In this document: one piece after another, positions 33,066 through 41,078 of the stretch
Position numbering within the stretch: position 1 is the first letter of the stretch
Layout of the letters: every line of letters starts with the position of its first letter
NCBI GenBank assembly: GCA_963847985.1
Contig: CAWKBS010000007.1
Coordinates: 62,001-126,000 of the forward strand
Source: JAIBJN01 sp963847985
GTDB lineage: Bacteria; Actinomycetota; Thermoleophilia; Gaiellales; Gaiellaceae
Length of the DNA stretch: 64,000 nucleotides
Reading direction: 5' to 3'
The notes under the pieces: model-generated
Told to the model about the DNA's origin: nothing
Seen by the model: only the letters and a program-made list of their open reading frames with translations
Database searches by the model: none
Translations under genes and position numbers: made by a program

Positions 33066-33677
33066 GTGACAAGACCGTTGTCGATCGGCCACACTCTCGG
33101 GATGGCTCCAACGGCTGGCGGGCTGGCGGTCGGCGGCGACGTCGAGCAGGCACTCGCCGACATACCCGTCCCGAGCTACGTCCTCGACACGGACGGGGTC
33201 GTCCGGTGGATCAACCCTGCGGCCGAGCGCCTTCTCGGCGACGTCCGCGGCCGGCACTTCACGTCGGTTGTCGGCCCGGAGGACCGGTCGCGGGCGCGGG
33301 AGCTCTTCGCCCGCAAGGTGCTCGGCACGACCGCGGCGACCGAGACAAGCGGGGTCTTCGTCTCGACCGACGGAACCCGCGTCGCGCTGGAGGTCAGCGC
33401 CGTGCCGCTGATGGGCGGCGAGCGCGTGGTCGGCGTCTTCGGGCTGCTGACCGGCCCGCTCGACGAGGAGGCGAGCACGCCGCCCGCGCACCTGACGCCC
33501 CGCCAGGCCGAGGTGCTGCGACTCCTCGAGCAGGGACGCTCGACGAAGCAGATCGCGCAGGAGCTCCACCTGAGCCCGGAGACGGTCCGGAATCACGTCC
33601 GGCATCTGCTGCGAGCCCTCGGAGTGAACTCGCGTCTCGAAGCCGTCGCCGCTTCCAAAGCCCGGCAACTGCGCTGA
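33066..33677 (+). CDS. PAS domain - LuxR-type HTH transcriptional regulator
   Basis: 203 aa. PAS domain about 25-135 (IPVPSYVLDTDGVVRWINPAAERLLG, then TDGTRVALEVSAVPL). C-terminal LuxR HTH about 140-200: LTPRQAEVLRLLEQGRSTKQ, then IAQELHLSPETVRNHVRHLL. No receiver domain, so it senses a ligand directly. Start GTG 33066 or ATG 33102. Confidence 0.85.
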   Translation: MTRPLSIGHTLGMAPTAGGLAVGGDVEQALADIPVPSYVLDTDGVVRWINPAAERLLGDVRGRHFTSVVGPEDRSRARELFARKVLGTTAATETSGVFVSTDGTRVALEVSAVPLMGGERVVGVFGLLTGPLDEEASTPPAHLTPRQAEVLRLLEQGRSTKQIAQELHLSPETVRNHVRHLLRALGVNSRLEAVAASKARQLR

Positions 33678-33809
33678 AGCTCGCTCCGACTCCAGAGCCA
33701 CGCGAAGCTATCGAGCCGACCGAGCTTCAGCCGATCAAGCCTTGAGCAGGCCGCTTGGTTTCGGCTTCAGGTCACGGATCCAGACCTGCTTGTGGAAAAC
33801 TGTCCACCT

Positions 33810-33882
33810 GGGCGGTTAGCTCAGCTGGGAGAGCGCCTGCCTTACACGCAGGAGGTCGCTGGTTCGAGCCCAGCACCGCCCA
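33810..33882 (+). tRNA. tRNA-Val(TAC)
   Basis: 73 nt with complete cloverleaf: acceptor GGGCGGT/ACCGCCC, anticodon arm CCTGC-CTTACAC-GCAGG (anticodon TAC), T arm GCTGGTTCGAGCCCAGC. Its 3' half (33840-33884) is the left attachment copy of the integrative-element remnant. Confidence 0.94.
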
Positions 33883-33954
33883 CTACCGAAACCCGCTGGT
33901 AACGGCAGGGTTCCTCTTGCGGCAACAGGTTCGAACTCCACCCGCGAACGGCCG

Positions 33955-33977
33955 CTAGTCAGGTTCTAGTCAGGTTC
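33955..33977 (+). repeat. Left copy of CTAGTCAGGTT tandem repeat
   Basis: CTAGTCAGGTT twice in a row, matched at 39183-39206 (one extra T per unit). The pair lies inside the element about 70-100 bp from each tRNA-derived end; possible recombinase arm sites. Confidence 0.55.
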
Positions 33978-34157
33978 CCCCTTCCAGCCCGAGCAGCCGC
34001 CCACGCCCTGTCCTCGGCTCCCCGTCCTCGTCCAGCCGCTCCAACGACAACCTGAAAGCTACGGGCCGCGCCTACGCCGCGAGCGGCCCCGGCGTGGTTT
34101 CACCTACGTGGGCGACGGGCTGTTCTAGAGTTGCCACAAATCGAACAGGAGACGGCA

Positions 34158-34361
34158 ATGGCGCTAGGGGATGAAATCGACAACATCTTTCGACGCGAGG
34201 TCAAGTCTCTGCCGGCCTACGAGAAGGCGCAGGCTGCGAGTGGTTCTGGAATCGCACCGCCGGTGGACGAGATGAATCAACTGCTCATGGGCCTGGCCGT
34301 CGCAACACAGCGTTCGTTTCACCTGCTCGCCGACCGCATCGAGGAGAGGGAGAACGCGTAA
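34158..34361 (+). CDS. Small hypothetical protein (67 aa)
   Basis: ATG 34158 with AGGAGACGGCA upstream; a TTG at 34131 is in frame but lies before this site. Sequence IDNIFRREVKSLPAYEKAQA and VDEMNQLLMGLAVATQRSFH, helical. Lower G/C at third positions than chromosomal genes. Not recognised. Confidence 0.55.
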   Translation: MALGDEIDNIFRREVKSLPAYEKAQAASGSGIAPPVDEMNQLLMGLAVATQRSFHLLADRIEERENA

Positions 34362-34394
34362 GCCGATGCCTCCGGCGTAGTGTGGGAAGCACCC

Positions 34395-34607
34395 ATGAGC
34401 GAGTTCCCCGAGTTGTCCCCCGAGATGCGCGAGGCTCTAGAGAAGATGCGGCGATCCATCGAAGCCTTTCGGAAGACCTTTCCGCCCGAACAGATCGCGG
34501 AGATAGCGGAGGCCTCACGGCTGTTGAAGGAACTCACGCCCGAGCAACAGGAACGGTATGGGGACTGGACAGTTCAAACAACTCCTCGCGTTCAAGGATC
34601 TGATTGA
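34395..34607 (+). CDS. Small helical hypothetical protein (70 aa)
   Basis: ATG 34395. Charged helices FPELSPEMREALEKMRRSIE and FPPEQIAEIAEASRLLKELT. After QQERYG the frame ends with a low-complexity tail, while the overlapping frame (ATG 34558) continues TGQFKQLLAFKDLIEEFDEP to a stop at 34641, which looks like the natural C-terminus; a one-base indel near 34555-34570 is possible. Confidence 0.5.
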   Translation: MSEFPELSPEMREALEKMRRSIEAFRKTFPPEQIAEIAEASRLLKELTPEQQERYGDWTVQTTPRVQGSD

Positions 34608-34658
34608 GGAGTTCGACGAGCCCGAGCCAGGATCTCTCTAAGCGGGCGCGTAGACGGC

Positions 34659-35003
34659 TCACCGCACCTTCGACTTCGGCCCCGCTGACGGGTTCGGCAC
34701 ATACGACTTGCACTCCGAGTCGTAGACGTAGCGGGGAACAACCCGACGCGCCCCGTTAACGCAGGCCCGACACCACGAGCTCAGCCCGTCCCGCGTCCGC
34801 TTGTTGCCAGGGAACTCGCCCCGGTCCTTCTCCTCACCGCACCTGGTGCAGGTCTTCTTGTTCACAGCGGTTTTCTCGGTTTCCTTCCCGAGAATCTTGG
34901 CCGGGGTAGGGGCTCGAACCTCTCTAAAGAAACGGGGGTGCCCGCCCACGCCCCGGCAGTTTTTCTGCACCTTCGCCCACCGCCCGACGACGCTGGCCAT
35001 CAC
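34659..35003 (-). CDS. Small zinc-ribbon protein, phage/HNH-associated type
   Basis: The conserved part is KTCTRCGEEKDRGEFPGNKR followed by GLSSWCRACVNGARR, two CxxC pairs as in phage-encoded HNH/endonuclease-VII-like zinc proteins. The GTG at 35003 overlaps the GT4 stop (GTGATG), but the first ~45 residues look non-conserved; GTG 34865 giving 68 aa is an alternative start. Typical cargo of actinobacterial prophages and integrative elements. Confidence 0.45.
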   Translation of the reverse strand: MMASVVGRWAKVQKNCRGVGGHPRFFREVRAPTPAKILGKETEKTAVNKKTCTRCGEEKDRGEFPGNKRTRDGLSSWCRACVNGARRVVPRYVYDSECKSYVPNPSAGPKSKVR

Positions 35004-36538
35004 GTGGCTTGCGACGTGCCCGTCGTGGCGAGCATGCCTTCGTACAGCGAGGCGACGCGGGTCGCAACCGTATCCCAGGCGTAGGCCCCGCGGATCTGCT
35101 CGTAGGCCGCCTCACCCCGCGCGCGGCGCTCGACTGCACCGTTGACCACCTCGATGAGAGTGGCTGCGAGCACGGCTTCGTCGTCGGGATCGACGAGCCA
35201 ACCATTCGGACGTCCGGGGGTGGTGTTGACGAAGGAGAGTGGGCCGCCGGTGTGGGTCGCGACCACGGGCAGCCCACAGGCCATCGCCTCCAGGTAGACC
35301 TGGCCGAAGGGCTCGGCGACCGACGGCGCCACGAGCACATCGGCCGCGTTCAGCCCCTCAGGCAGCTCGTCGTGTCCCCGCCAGCCGACGAAGAAGATCC
35401 CCTCGCTCCCGCCGGAGCGCGCCACCTCGACAGGGTGCTCCCCCTCCCACTCGCCTGGATACCCACCCCAGACGACGAGCGGCGCGGGGCGCTCGAAGCT
35501 CGACCGTGCCCGCTGGTAGGCGCGCACGAGGAGCGGCACGCGCTTGAAGGCGAGGAAGCGCCCGACGTACAGCAGCACCGGATTCGCCTCGCCCGTCTTC
35601 GGATCCGCGAATACGGCCAGGTCGTCTGCTCCGTAGCGGACAGAGCCGGCCACACCTGAGGCGTCCCATCCGCGGGGGTCGTCTACGAGCCAGGCACGCC
35701 ATCGCGCCCGTCGCTCTCCCGTACCCGGCCGATGTCTGTCGAAGCGCTCCGCGTCGATTCCGTTCGGGATGACCTCGACTCTTGACGCGTCGAGGCTGAG
35801 CAGACGGACGGCCTCGTCGAGATCGTGGGGCGAGATCGCAATGAGCTGATCGGCGCGCCGCGCGTTGGCCTGCAGGCGAGCCTCCCAGGCGTCGCCGTGT
35901 CGCCATGCCTCCCAGCGCGTAGCCTGAAAGAGTTCACGCTCGGCCTCGGTGAGCCGGGCTTCGACCCGACCGCTCCCTGCGCCAGCGGCCATCCCTGTGA
36001 GATCGGTGCCGAGACGAACCGCGAGCTCGCGGCGGCGGCGAATCCCGTCGAGCATCTTGAGCTCGGTTCCGTGCAGATGCGCGACGACGGGCAGGTTTGG
36101 TGTCACCCGCGCTAGCGCGTCGTGCTGTGGCGTGAGGTGATGAAGGTGCGCGATCGCCGCCTGCGCAGCCCCGCCCTCGGCAAAGAGCCGCTGCCAGGCG
36201 GCGACCTGTCGCTCGGCCTCTGGATCGTCGAGCGAGGCGAAGAGTCGATCGGGCGCTCCCGCACGATCCTCGAACGACGGATGCAGCGGGATCTCAGCGG
36301 CCATCGGGTCGTCGCTCCGATCGAACGCTTCCAGCGCCGGTGTGAAGTCGGCTGCCGCGACGTCGAGCCCGGCGAAGAACGTGGCCGCGTTTGCCACCGC
36401 CTCCGGCTCGCCGAGTGAGCCTGTAAAGAGCCGAACCGGCCAGCCTTTGCGGTCGAGGGCTGCGGCGAGATAGCGGGCGACCTGCGCCGACCCGCCGCGC
36501 GGATAGAAGAGCAACCCCATCGTCACCGGCTTTCCCAT
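35000..36538 (-). CDS. GT4-family glycosyltransferase (element cargo)
   Basis: 512 aa, longer than typical GT4 because of an insertion at about 75-230. N-terminus LLFYPRGGSAQVARYLAAAL (GG acceptor loop), AHLHGTELKMLDGIR in the middle, IAISPHDLDEAVRLL and VEVIPNGIDAERFD before the donor domain, then LYVGRFLAFKRVPLLVRAYQ and VAPSVAEPFGQVYLEAMACG (E-x7-E). Sugar transfer to an unknown acceptor. High third-position GC like the chromosome, so it may be an old passenger. Confidence 0.88.
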   Translation of the reverse strand: MGKPVTMGLLFYPRGGSAQVARYLAAALDRKGWPVRLFTGSLGEPEAVANAATFFAGLDVAAADFTPALEAFDRSDDPMAAEIPLHPSFEDRAGAPDRLFASLDDPEAERQVAAWQRLFAEGGAAQAAIAHLHHLTPQHDALARVTPNLPVVAHLHGTELKMLDGIRRRRELAVRLGTDLTGMAAGAGSGRVEARLTEAERELFQATRWEAWRHGDAWEARLQANARRADQLIAISPHDLDEAVRLLSLDASRVEVIPNGIDAERFDRHRPGTGERRARWRAWLVDDPRGWDASGVAGSVRYGADDLAVFADPKTGEANPVLLYVGRFLAFKRVPLLVRAYQRARSSFERPAPLVVWGGYPGEWEGEHPVEVARSGGSEGIFFVGWRGHDELPEGLNAADVLVAPSVAEPFGQVYLEAMACGLPVVATHTGGPLSFVNTTPGRPNGWLVDPDDEAVLAATLIEVVNGAVERRARGEAAYEQIRGAYAWDTVATRVASLYEGMLATTGTSQAT

Positions 36539-36614
36539 GGAGCGGTTCTAGCTGACAGCGGGCGCAGAGGCGGCCCCCGGAGGTCGGACTCCAGAATCTC
36601 CGCCACGCCAAAAA

Positions 36615-36640
36615 GGGCTCCAGAAACCATCCTGGAGCCC
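36615..36640 (-). terminator. Intrinsic terminator of the ABM-like gene
   Basis: GGGCTCCAG, 8-nt loop, CTGGAGCCC: 9-bp perfect stem. On the minus strand the stem is followed by TTTTT, so it ends transcription of the 36685-37017 gene. Confidence 0.75.
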
Positions 36641-36684
36641 TTCTCGTCGTTGCGGCAGAACGAGTGGCGAGACGCGCTGGGCGT

Positions 36685-37017
36685 CTAGCGCGTGACGACG
36701 TTGTGGATCTTGAGAATCTCCGGATCACCCGAGAGCTCGATCCCAACATCGCTCAGCACCGGCATGAGGCGCTTGCCGAACGCGTCGAACTGCTCCCGCG
36801 AGTCCCAGATCTCGCTGACTCGGAACTTCCCGTCCGAAACGAAGGCGACGTGATACTCGAGTCCCTTCGGCGGCCAGTCGCCGGCCTTCTCAAGACGGCG
36901 GCTCGATTCGTCGTACTGCTCGGGAGTCACACTAGGCGCGCCCGTGAAGCGGACAAGGATGCTCGTCTTGCGATCCTCCATGCTCCGCGTGGCGGACTCA
37001 GGACTGGTGGTGGCCAC
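36685..37017 (-). CDS. ABM-like dimeric alpha/beta-barrel protein
   Basis: 110 aa: ILVRFTGAPSVTPEQYDESS, EYHVAFVSDGKFRVSEIWDS and REQFDAFGKRLMPVLSDVGI match the two-strand-helix pattern of antibiotic-biosynthesis-monooxygenase-like dimeric barrels. Substrate unknown. GTG 37017 is chosen because AAGGAGG precedes it by 7 nt; ATG 36981 is in frame. Confidence 0.7.
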   Translation of the reverse strand: MATTSPESATRSMEDRKTSILVRFTGAPSVTPEQYDESSRRLEKAGDWPPKGLEYHVAFVSDGKFRVSEIWDSREQFDAFGKRLMPVLSDVGIELSGDPEILKIHNVVTR

Positions 37018-37149
37018 TCGTGGCCTCCTTCGATGGATTGCTCCCGACCGAGCCGCCTACAAACCGAACACCTTGATCATGTTCGCCTGGCGAGCGAGGA
37101 ATCTAAGCCAGAAGACATCACGAAGTCTACCGGTTCGACGGGGGCGCGG

Positions 37150-37233
37150 TTACCTAGAGAGGCGTCCCCGGCCAAAGTAGCCAAGGACGAGCAACACAAC
37201 AATGACGATGATGATGATCCAAAGCCAAGGCAC
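37150..37233 (-). CDS. 27-aa single-helix membrane peptide
   Basis: GTG 37233 with GAAAGGATCAC upstream. Encodes PWLWIIIIVIVVLLVLGYFG and a basic tail RGRLSR. The composition (W-L-W start, poly-Ile/Val helix, GYFGRGR end) is that of small hydrophobic proteins annotated in many bacteria. Confidence 0.5.
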   Translation of the reverse strand: MPWLWIIIIVIVVLLVLGYFGRGRLSR

Positions 37234-37400
37234 GTGATCCTTTCGTTAAGAGCGTGCCGACTCTACGGCGAGTCGGTCTGCTCTTGCGATGGGCGCGGCC
37301 GACGTGGCGAGGCACCGCCCGCGACCTCGGAGCGTCGAACGGCAAGAACCGGTAGGGACGGCTGGTTCAAATTGCAACTAGACTTTGGCCGTTCCGAACC

Positions 37401-37619
37401 ATGGCCGCCAGTGAGAGTGAAGTACTTGCGCAAGAGCTGAGCGCTCTAGGTCAGAGCCTCCGCGACCTTGAGCAGCGTCTGAGCGACGTCGAGAAGGTGA
37501 ACACGCGGCTGGAGGAAGCTGCCCTGTCCACCGCCCGCGCCTTGCAGGAGCTATCAGCGCACTGGGACGCGGTCGCTGCGGCGATGCGCCGGAGCGAAAC
37601 CAGCGAAGAGTCCCCCTGA
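37401..37619 (+). CDS. Small coiled-coil protein (72 aa)
   Basis: ATG 37401. Heptad-like sequence SALGQSLRDLEQRLSDVEKV continuing to ALSTARALQELSAHW, so mostly one coiled coil. No recognised family. A TAGACT box lies 16 nt before the next CCATGG. Confidence 0.5.
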   Translation: MAASESEVLAQELSALGQSLRDLEQRLSDVEKVNTRLEEAALSTARALQELSAHWDAVAAAMRRSETSEESP

Positions 37620-37676
37620 GCGAGGTCTCGGCGGCGAGCGCAGCGACGCGGCCGGTACACGGGATGATCGCCGAAC

Positions 37677-37931
37677 TCACCATCGCCGCGACACCCGCCG
37701 CGCCCGATCCCTCGAGGGCGCCCCGCGATTGCAAGCCTGGTGGCTCGCGCCCAGGTAGCCGGCCCTGTCGTCCGTGTGGTCGAGGTCGAAAGCCTCCCCC
37801 GCCTCGATCGGCTCCCGGCAGCGGGCGCACCTCATGAGACCAGCGGCGACAAGCGGGGCAAGCTGACGCCGACGCGCCTGATGAGCCGCCCCATAGCCGC
37901 GCTGAGACGTACTAAGCCGCGAGGAACCCAA
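37677..37931 (-). CDS. HNH endonuclease (short)
   Basis: 84 aa from TTG 37931. RGYGAAHQARRRQLAPLV then CARCREPIEAGEAFDLDHTD, YLGASHQACNR: the HNH fold with two Zn-binding CxxC-type pairs and the D-x-D-H metal motif. Small HNH enzymes of this kind are frequent in actinophages and integrative elements. Confidence 0.68.
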   Translation of the reverse strand: MGSSRLSTSQRGYGAAHQARRRQLAPLVAAGLMRCARCREPIEAGEAFDLDHTDDRAGYLGASHQACNRGAPSRDRARRVSRRW

Positions 37932-38564
37932 GAAGAACCCTCCGAGTTGCCAAACCAGGCGTCATCCGGCAAATAGAGGGAGAGAGCTGACTGCGGGGGG
38001 TCGGAGGGATCGCGTGCAGAAAAAACGGGGTCGTTTCGTGCGCTCGCTATCGGGGCACACTGCGAAGTGCGGAGGGTCGTCCCGTGGAGGACTACTGGTC
38101 GTCCTTCCCTCCACGGGACTAGCGGGCGCCGGATGCGGCGCGGCGTCCGAATCCCGTGCCAACCGCTGCGCGCTGTGAGACACTCGGGTGCGACGGGCGC
38201 CGGCGGGGGGAAGCCCCTCCGGTGGCCGCAACCGGCGGGCTTGCCGCAGTCCCCGTCGGTGCCCGTCACTCCGCGGGTCCGACCCGCCAGTTCGGCGTGC
38301 GGCCGTGGCCGGGGACGGCAGGGCTGCCAGGCTCGCCCGCCCTCCCGGCCTTGTCGTTAGCCACGGCGCATCCGCTCCACGAGATCCTTAGCCGCCCAGC
38401 CCGCGGGGGTGCCGCCTTTGAGCACGACCGGATGCGCGACTCCCTCAGCGTCGGCGCTCTGGACGACGAGCTGCTTGCGGTCGAGCGCGCGCAGGGACGC
38501 GTCTGAGAGACGTACCGGGCCCCGCTGCGGCCCGCTCGCCCGTCGATGGGCTGGCGCCGTCTGA
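37932..38564. other. Region without a confident gene
   Basis: About 630 bp between the HNH gene and the integrase remnant. Both strands have only Arg/Pro-rich open frames. The one candidate is a minus-strand frame at 38357-38510 (LSDASLRALDRKQLVVQSAD, then GWAAKDLVERMRRG) with G/C-rich third positions but no good start codon; it may be a remnant. Confidence 0.5.
38079..38119. repeat. Inverted repeat GTCCCGTGGAGG / CCTCCACGGGAC
   Basis: Perfect 12-bp arms with a 17-nt loop in the gene-poor part of the element. Terminator or protein-binding site; no T-run follows. Confidence 0.6.
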
Positions 38565-38828
38565 GATTCCGAAGCAACGGAACGCGCGCCCCGTGGCACT
38601 GCGGCGGGGCTCAATGACCCGGACGGGCGCCTGTCGCTTCACGCGCTCCGCCATTCGTGCTTGTCGGCGCTCGCGACGGGCGGGCTGGCGCCGACCACGC
38701 TCGCGGAGGTCGCCGGCCATTCAGATCCGGGCTTCACGCTTCGCTGCTATTCGCGGGACGGCCGCGATGAGTCGGCCGTGGTGGCCGACGTGCTAGCGCG
38801 GGCGGGCGGCGCCGGGTTCGGGCGATGA
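38565..38828 (+). pseudogene. C-terminal remnant of a tyrosine recombinase (integrase)
   Basis: In the frame ending TGA 38826-38828: LNDPDGRLSLHALRHSCLSA, then LAPTTLAEVAGHSDPGFTLR and CYSRDGRDESAVV. This holds the catalytic box H-x-L-R-H, the following G-H and the nucleophile Tyr of tyrosine recombinases. A TGA at 38562-38564 stops the frame upstream, and the catalytic Arg-I region and arm-binding domain are missing, so only the last ~80 residues remain. It lies about 480 bp from the right attachment copy, the usual location for an integrase. Confidence 0.75.
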
Positions 38829-38943
38829 GCACGAAGGCCGAACGTCTCTCCCGGGGACGGATCCCGTCGGGGGCATAGGAAAGGCGGACGGCTCATCTGC
38901 GCGCGCCTTTCCGCTCGCTGCGTGGTGCTTGTAACCTCTGGGC

Positions 38944-39150
38944 CTGACCCCTGGGTATTTTTTCCTCGTCTACCAGAGTCCTGGTGAGAAACGGGACTGG
39001 CGCTGGCGTTTCGTTGGCCCTCACCACAGGGTCATTGCTGTCTCGGGAGACGGATACGCCGATAAGGCGAAATGCGTCGCCGCCGTTGAGAACCTGACGG
39101 ACGAATCTAAGTCCCCCGTGATCGAGTACGGCGTAGAGCAGCGCGGCTAG
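38944..39150 (+). CDS. DUF1508 (YegP)-like small protein
   Basis: Frame from CTG 38944 to TAG 39150: TPGYFFLVYQSPGEKRDWRW, RFVGPHHRVIAVSGDGYADK, AKCVAAVENLTDESKSPV. The WRWR, I-A-x-S-G-x-GY and K-x-x-C-x-x-x-(V/I) pattern is that of the DUF1508/YegP fold. A TAA lies just upstream and no ATG, GTG or TTG is available, so either CTG initiates or the 5' end is lost. Low-GC codons suggest foreign origin. Confidence 0.5.
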   Translation: MTPGYFFLVYQSPGEKRDWRWRFVGPHHRVIAVSGDGYADKAKCVAAVENLTDESKSPVIEYGVEQRG

Positions 39151-39182
39151 CTGCGTTGCCTTTTCGCCAAACGGCCCTCTAG

Positions 39183-39206
39183 CTAGTCAGGTTTCTAGTC
39201 AGGTTT
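39183..39206 (+). repeat. Right copy of CTAGTCAGGTT tandem repeat
   Basis: CTAGTCAGGTTT twice in tandem, matching 33955-33977; about 100 bp inside the right end of the element. Confidence 0.55.
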
Positions 39207-39308
39207 CGCAGTCGCCTGCTGACGGCGCAGGGCAGGCTGGCCTGAGTTAGCGCAAGGATTCAAGCGGGTTCGGGCGACACGAGGCGACAGTAAGCCCCAT
39301 TGCCTCTC

Positions 39309-39353
39309 CCTTACACGCAGGAGGTCACAGGTTCGATCCCTGTACCGCCCACT
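39309..39353 (+). repeat. tRNA-Val 3'-half fragment (right attachment copy)
   Basis: CCTTACACGCAGGAGGTC is identical to tRNA-Val positions 33840-33857, and ACCGCCCACT to 33875-33884. Between them the T-stem differs (ACAGG/CCTGT instead of GCTGG/CCAGC), yet stays fully paired, so the fragment derives from a once-functional tRNA allele. Confidence 0.8.
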
Positions 39354-39438
39354 CCCAGGAGCCCTGCAAACGGAGCAGGCCCGGTGCCGTAGCCGACACT
39401 CGGCCGCCTGTGTGGGGGCTGGCGGCCCCGCGGACCAG

Positions 39439-40134
39439 CTAGGCCGCGAGACCGAGTCGCTCGACCAGACGCTCGAGCTGCCACGCGCGCTCCGCGGCGA
39501 GCCCGGCCTCGGGTCCAGCCGGGTGGAGGCCCGCGGTCGAGCGGGCGACGACGAAGGCCACGTTCGCAGCGACTGCCCCAGGCGTGGCGCCACTGTCGGC
39601 GACCGCCTCGAGGTGCGAGCGCAGCTGCGGCTCGCGGGCCTCGGGGCGACGACCCTCGGCGAGGGCCGTCGTATCGGCGGCCATGAGCACGAGACCCGCG
39701 ATCTCGGCAGGCAGCCGTGCCGCAACACCCGATGCGGTCGTCACGTAGCCCTCGGCGTCGAGACCCTCGAGCTCCCGCGCCTCGGCGTCGTGACCCTCCA
39801 GGCGCAGCGCCTCGACCACATGCTCGCGCCCCCTCGCCGCGCACGCCCGCGCGAAGTCGTGGGCCGCCGTTTCGTTCCAGGCCGCCACGCGCTCCAGGAG
39901 CCGGCCGCGCTCGGCGACGATCATGTGACCGTCGTCCTCCACGATGCCGGCGAGCTCAATGGTCCACAGCTCGTCGTCGATCCAATCGAGGAGCCCACCG
40001 GCGGGCAGGGCGTGGATCCCCGACACGCACCGCTCTACCTCCGCGTCTGCCTCGAGCCAGGTTCCGGGCTCCGGCCACCTGACCCCGCTGAAGAGCCCCG
40101 TGCGATCGGACGAGAGGAACTTGTACGCGATCAC
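39439..40134 (-). CDS. Conserved hypothetical protein linked to the sigma/anti-sigma pair
   Basis: 231 aa. The N-terminus MIAYKFLSSDRTGLFSGVRW then SGIHALPAGGLLDWIDDELW is a recognisable conserved module of unknown function found in other actinobacterial hypothetical proteins; the C-terminal half is Ala-rich helical. GTG start overlaps the anti-sigma stop, so it is the third gene of that operon. Confidence 0.65.
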   Translation of the reverse strand: MIAYKFLSSDRTGLFSGVRWPEPGTWLEADAEVERCVSGIHALPAGGLLDWIDDELWTIELAGIVEDDGHMIVAERGRLLERVAAWNETAAHDFARACAARGREHVVEALRLEGHDAEARELEGLDAEGYVTTASGVAARLPAEIAGLVLMAADTTALAEGRRPEAREPQLRSHLEAVADSGATPGAVAANVAFVVARSTAGLHPAGPEAGLAAERAWQLERLVERLGLAA

Positions 40135-40367
40135 TCGTCGCGCTTCCAGTCACGAAACGCGGTGAGAAGGTGCTGCTCCATGGCCGGCGGGACATCCTCC
40201 TCGCGCAGCTCTCCGAGCAGCTCGACCGTCGTCCTCGTCTGAGCGAGGAACGAACGACACGGCGGGCAGATCGAAACGTGCTCCTCGAAGCGCCCCCTCT
40301 CGGCCGGCGTGAGACCCCCCTCGTAGTAGTCCGTGACGAGCTTGACGATGTCGGCGCAGGTCAGCAT
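40131..40367 (-). CDS. Zinc-finger anti-sigma factor (zf-HC2-like)
   Basis: 78 aa with the anti-sigma zinc signature: C4 in LTCADIV, then H-x3-C-x2-C in FEEHVSICPPCRSFLAQT. The protein is short and lacks a membrane helix, so it would act as a soluble (possibly redox-sensing) anti-sigma factor. Follows the ECF sigma gene with a 7-nt overlap; it should bind and inhibit that sigma factor. Confidence 0.85.
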   Translation of the reverse strand: MLTCADIVKLVTDYYEGGLTPAERGRFEEHVSICPPCRSFLAQTRTTVELLGELREEDVPPAMEQHLLTAFRDWKRDE

Positions 40368-41050
40368 CGCTCCGCTCCTTGGTCGAGGTACTTCTCGATC
40401 GCGGCGCGTGCAGCACCTCGCGCGCGATGCAAGAGGACTCGCTGGTTGCCATCCGCGACGCCGAGATACTCGCACACCTCTTCCGGGGGCCAGCCCTCGA
40501 TGTCGCGAAGCGTGATCACTGCTCTTTGCATTCGTGGCAGCGCCTCGATCGCTTCGAGCAGCGCGGCGCGCAGCTCGGTCGACAGCACGTGTTCCTCGGG
40601 AAGATCGTCCCAGGGCGGCACGGCGCTCGACCACATGCCGGCCCACCGGCCTTCCTCGAAGAACCGGTCGCTACTCACGCCAAGGTCGTCGCCCGACGCC
40701 TCGCCGGCCGCGAGCTCGGACAGCGGCACGAGCCGTTGCTCCTGCTCCGCCCGCCTACTCGCACAGTTACGGAGAATCGCGTAGATCCACGTCCGAAGCG
40801 ACGATTTCGCCTCGAACCCGTCGAGGCCTCGCACGACGTTCAGCCAGGTCTCCTGGACGATCTCCTCCGCCACCGCGCGACGGGATACGAACGCCATCGC
40901 GACCCGCGTCATCGACTGTGTGTGCCTGCGAACGAGCGTGCAGAAAGCTTCCTCGTTTCCGTCCCTCAGCTGGGCGAGGAGTTGCTCCTCCGTGAGCTCG
41001 ATCGCGACGGCCCGCGGCCCAACCACGGGCCTAACGGTAGCGCGTAACAC
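40361..41050 (-). CDS. ECF RNA polymerase sigma factor with adjacent anti-sigma
   Basis: 229 aa at most. Region 2: FCTLVRRHTQSMTRVAMAFV, VAEEIVQETWLNVVRGLDGF and FEAKSSLRTWIYAILRN; region 4: LLEAIEALPRMQRAVITLRD and VCEYLGVADGNQRVLLHRAR. The linker of about 45 residues is long. GTG 41050 is the longest start; GTG 41026 would widen the gap to the divergent sigma gene. Probably activates its own operon. Confidence 0.88.
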   Translation of the reverse strand: MLRATVRPVVGPRAVAIELTEEQLLAQLRDGNEEAFCTLVRRHTQSMTRVAMAFVSRRAVAEEIVQETWLNVVRGLDGFEAKSSLRTWIYAILRNCASRRAEQEQRLVPLSELAAGEASGDDLGVSSDRFFEEGRWAGMWSSAVPPWDDLPEEHVLSTELRAALLEAIEALPRMQRAVITLRDIEGWPPEEVCEYLGVADGNQRVLLHRARGAARAAIEKYLDQGAERC

Positions 41051-41078
41051 CCGAACCGGTCGCGTCTCTACCCTTGGT

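Larger units (their letters stand above)
33840..39353 (+). mobile_element. Remnant integrative element inserted at tRNA-Val
   Basis: Bounded by the 3' half of tRNA-Val at 33840-33884 and a 45-bp copy at 39309-39353 (40 of 45 bases identical). Near both ends lies CTAGTCAGGTT doubled in tandem (33955-33977 and 39183-39206). Inside are tiny genes, two Zn/HNH-type proteins, a GT4 glycosyltransferase, an ABM-like protein, a DUF1508-like gene and the C-terminal part of a tyrosine integrase next to the right end. Integration into a tRNA 3' end with a duplicated tRNA segment is the classical actinobacterial integrative-element layout. The integrase is truncated, so the element is immobile. Confidence 0.75.

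Noticed and set aside
33755..33958. Plus-strand open frame reading WAVSSAGRAPALHAGGRWFE
   Set aside because: Sense translation of tRNA-Val, not a protein.
34890..34925. T-arm-like GGTTCGAGCCCC sequence on the minus strand
   Set aside because: No D arm, anticodon arm or paired acceptor could be built; not a tRNA gene.
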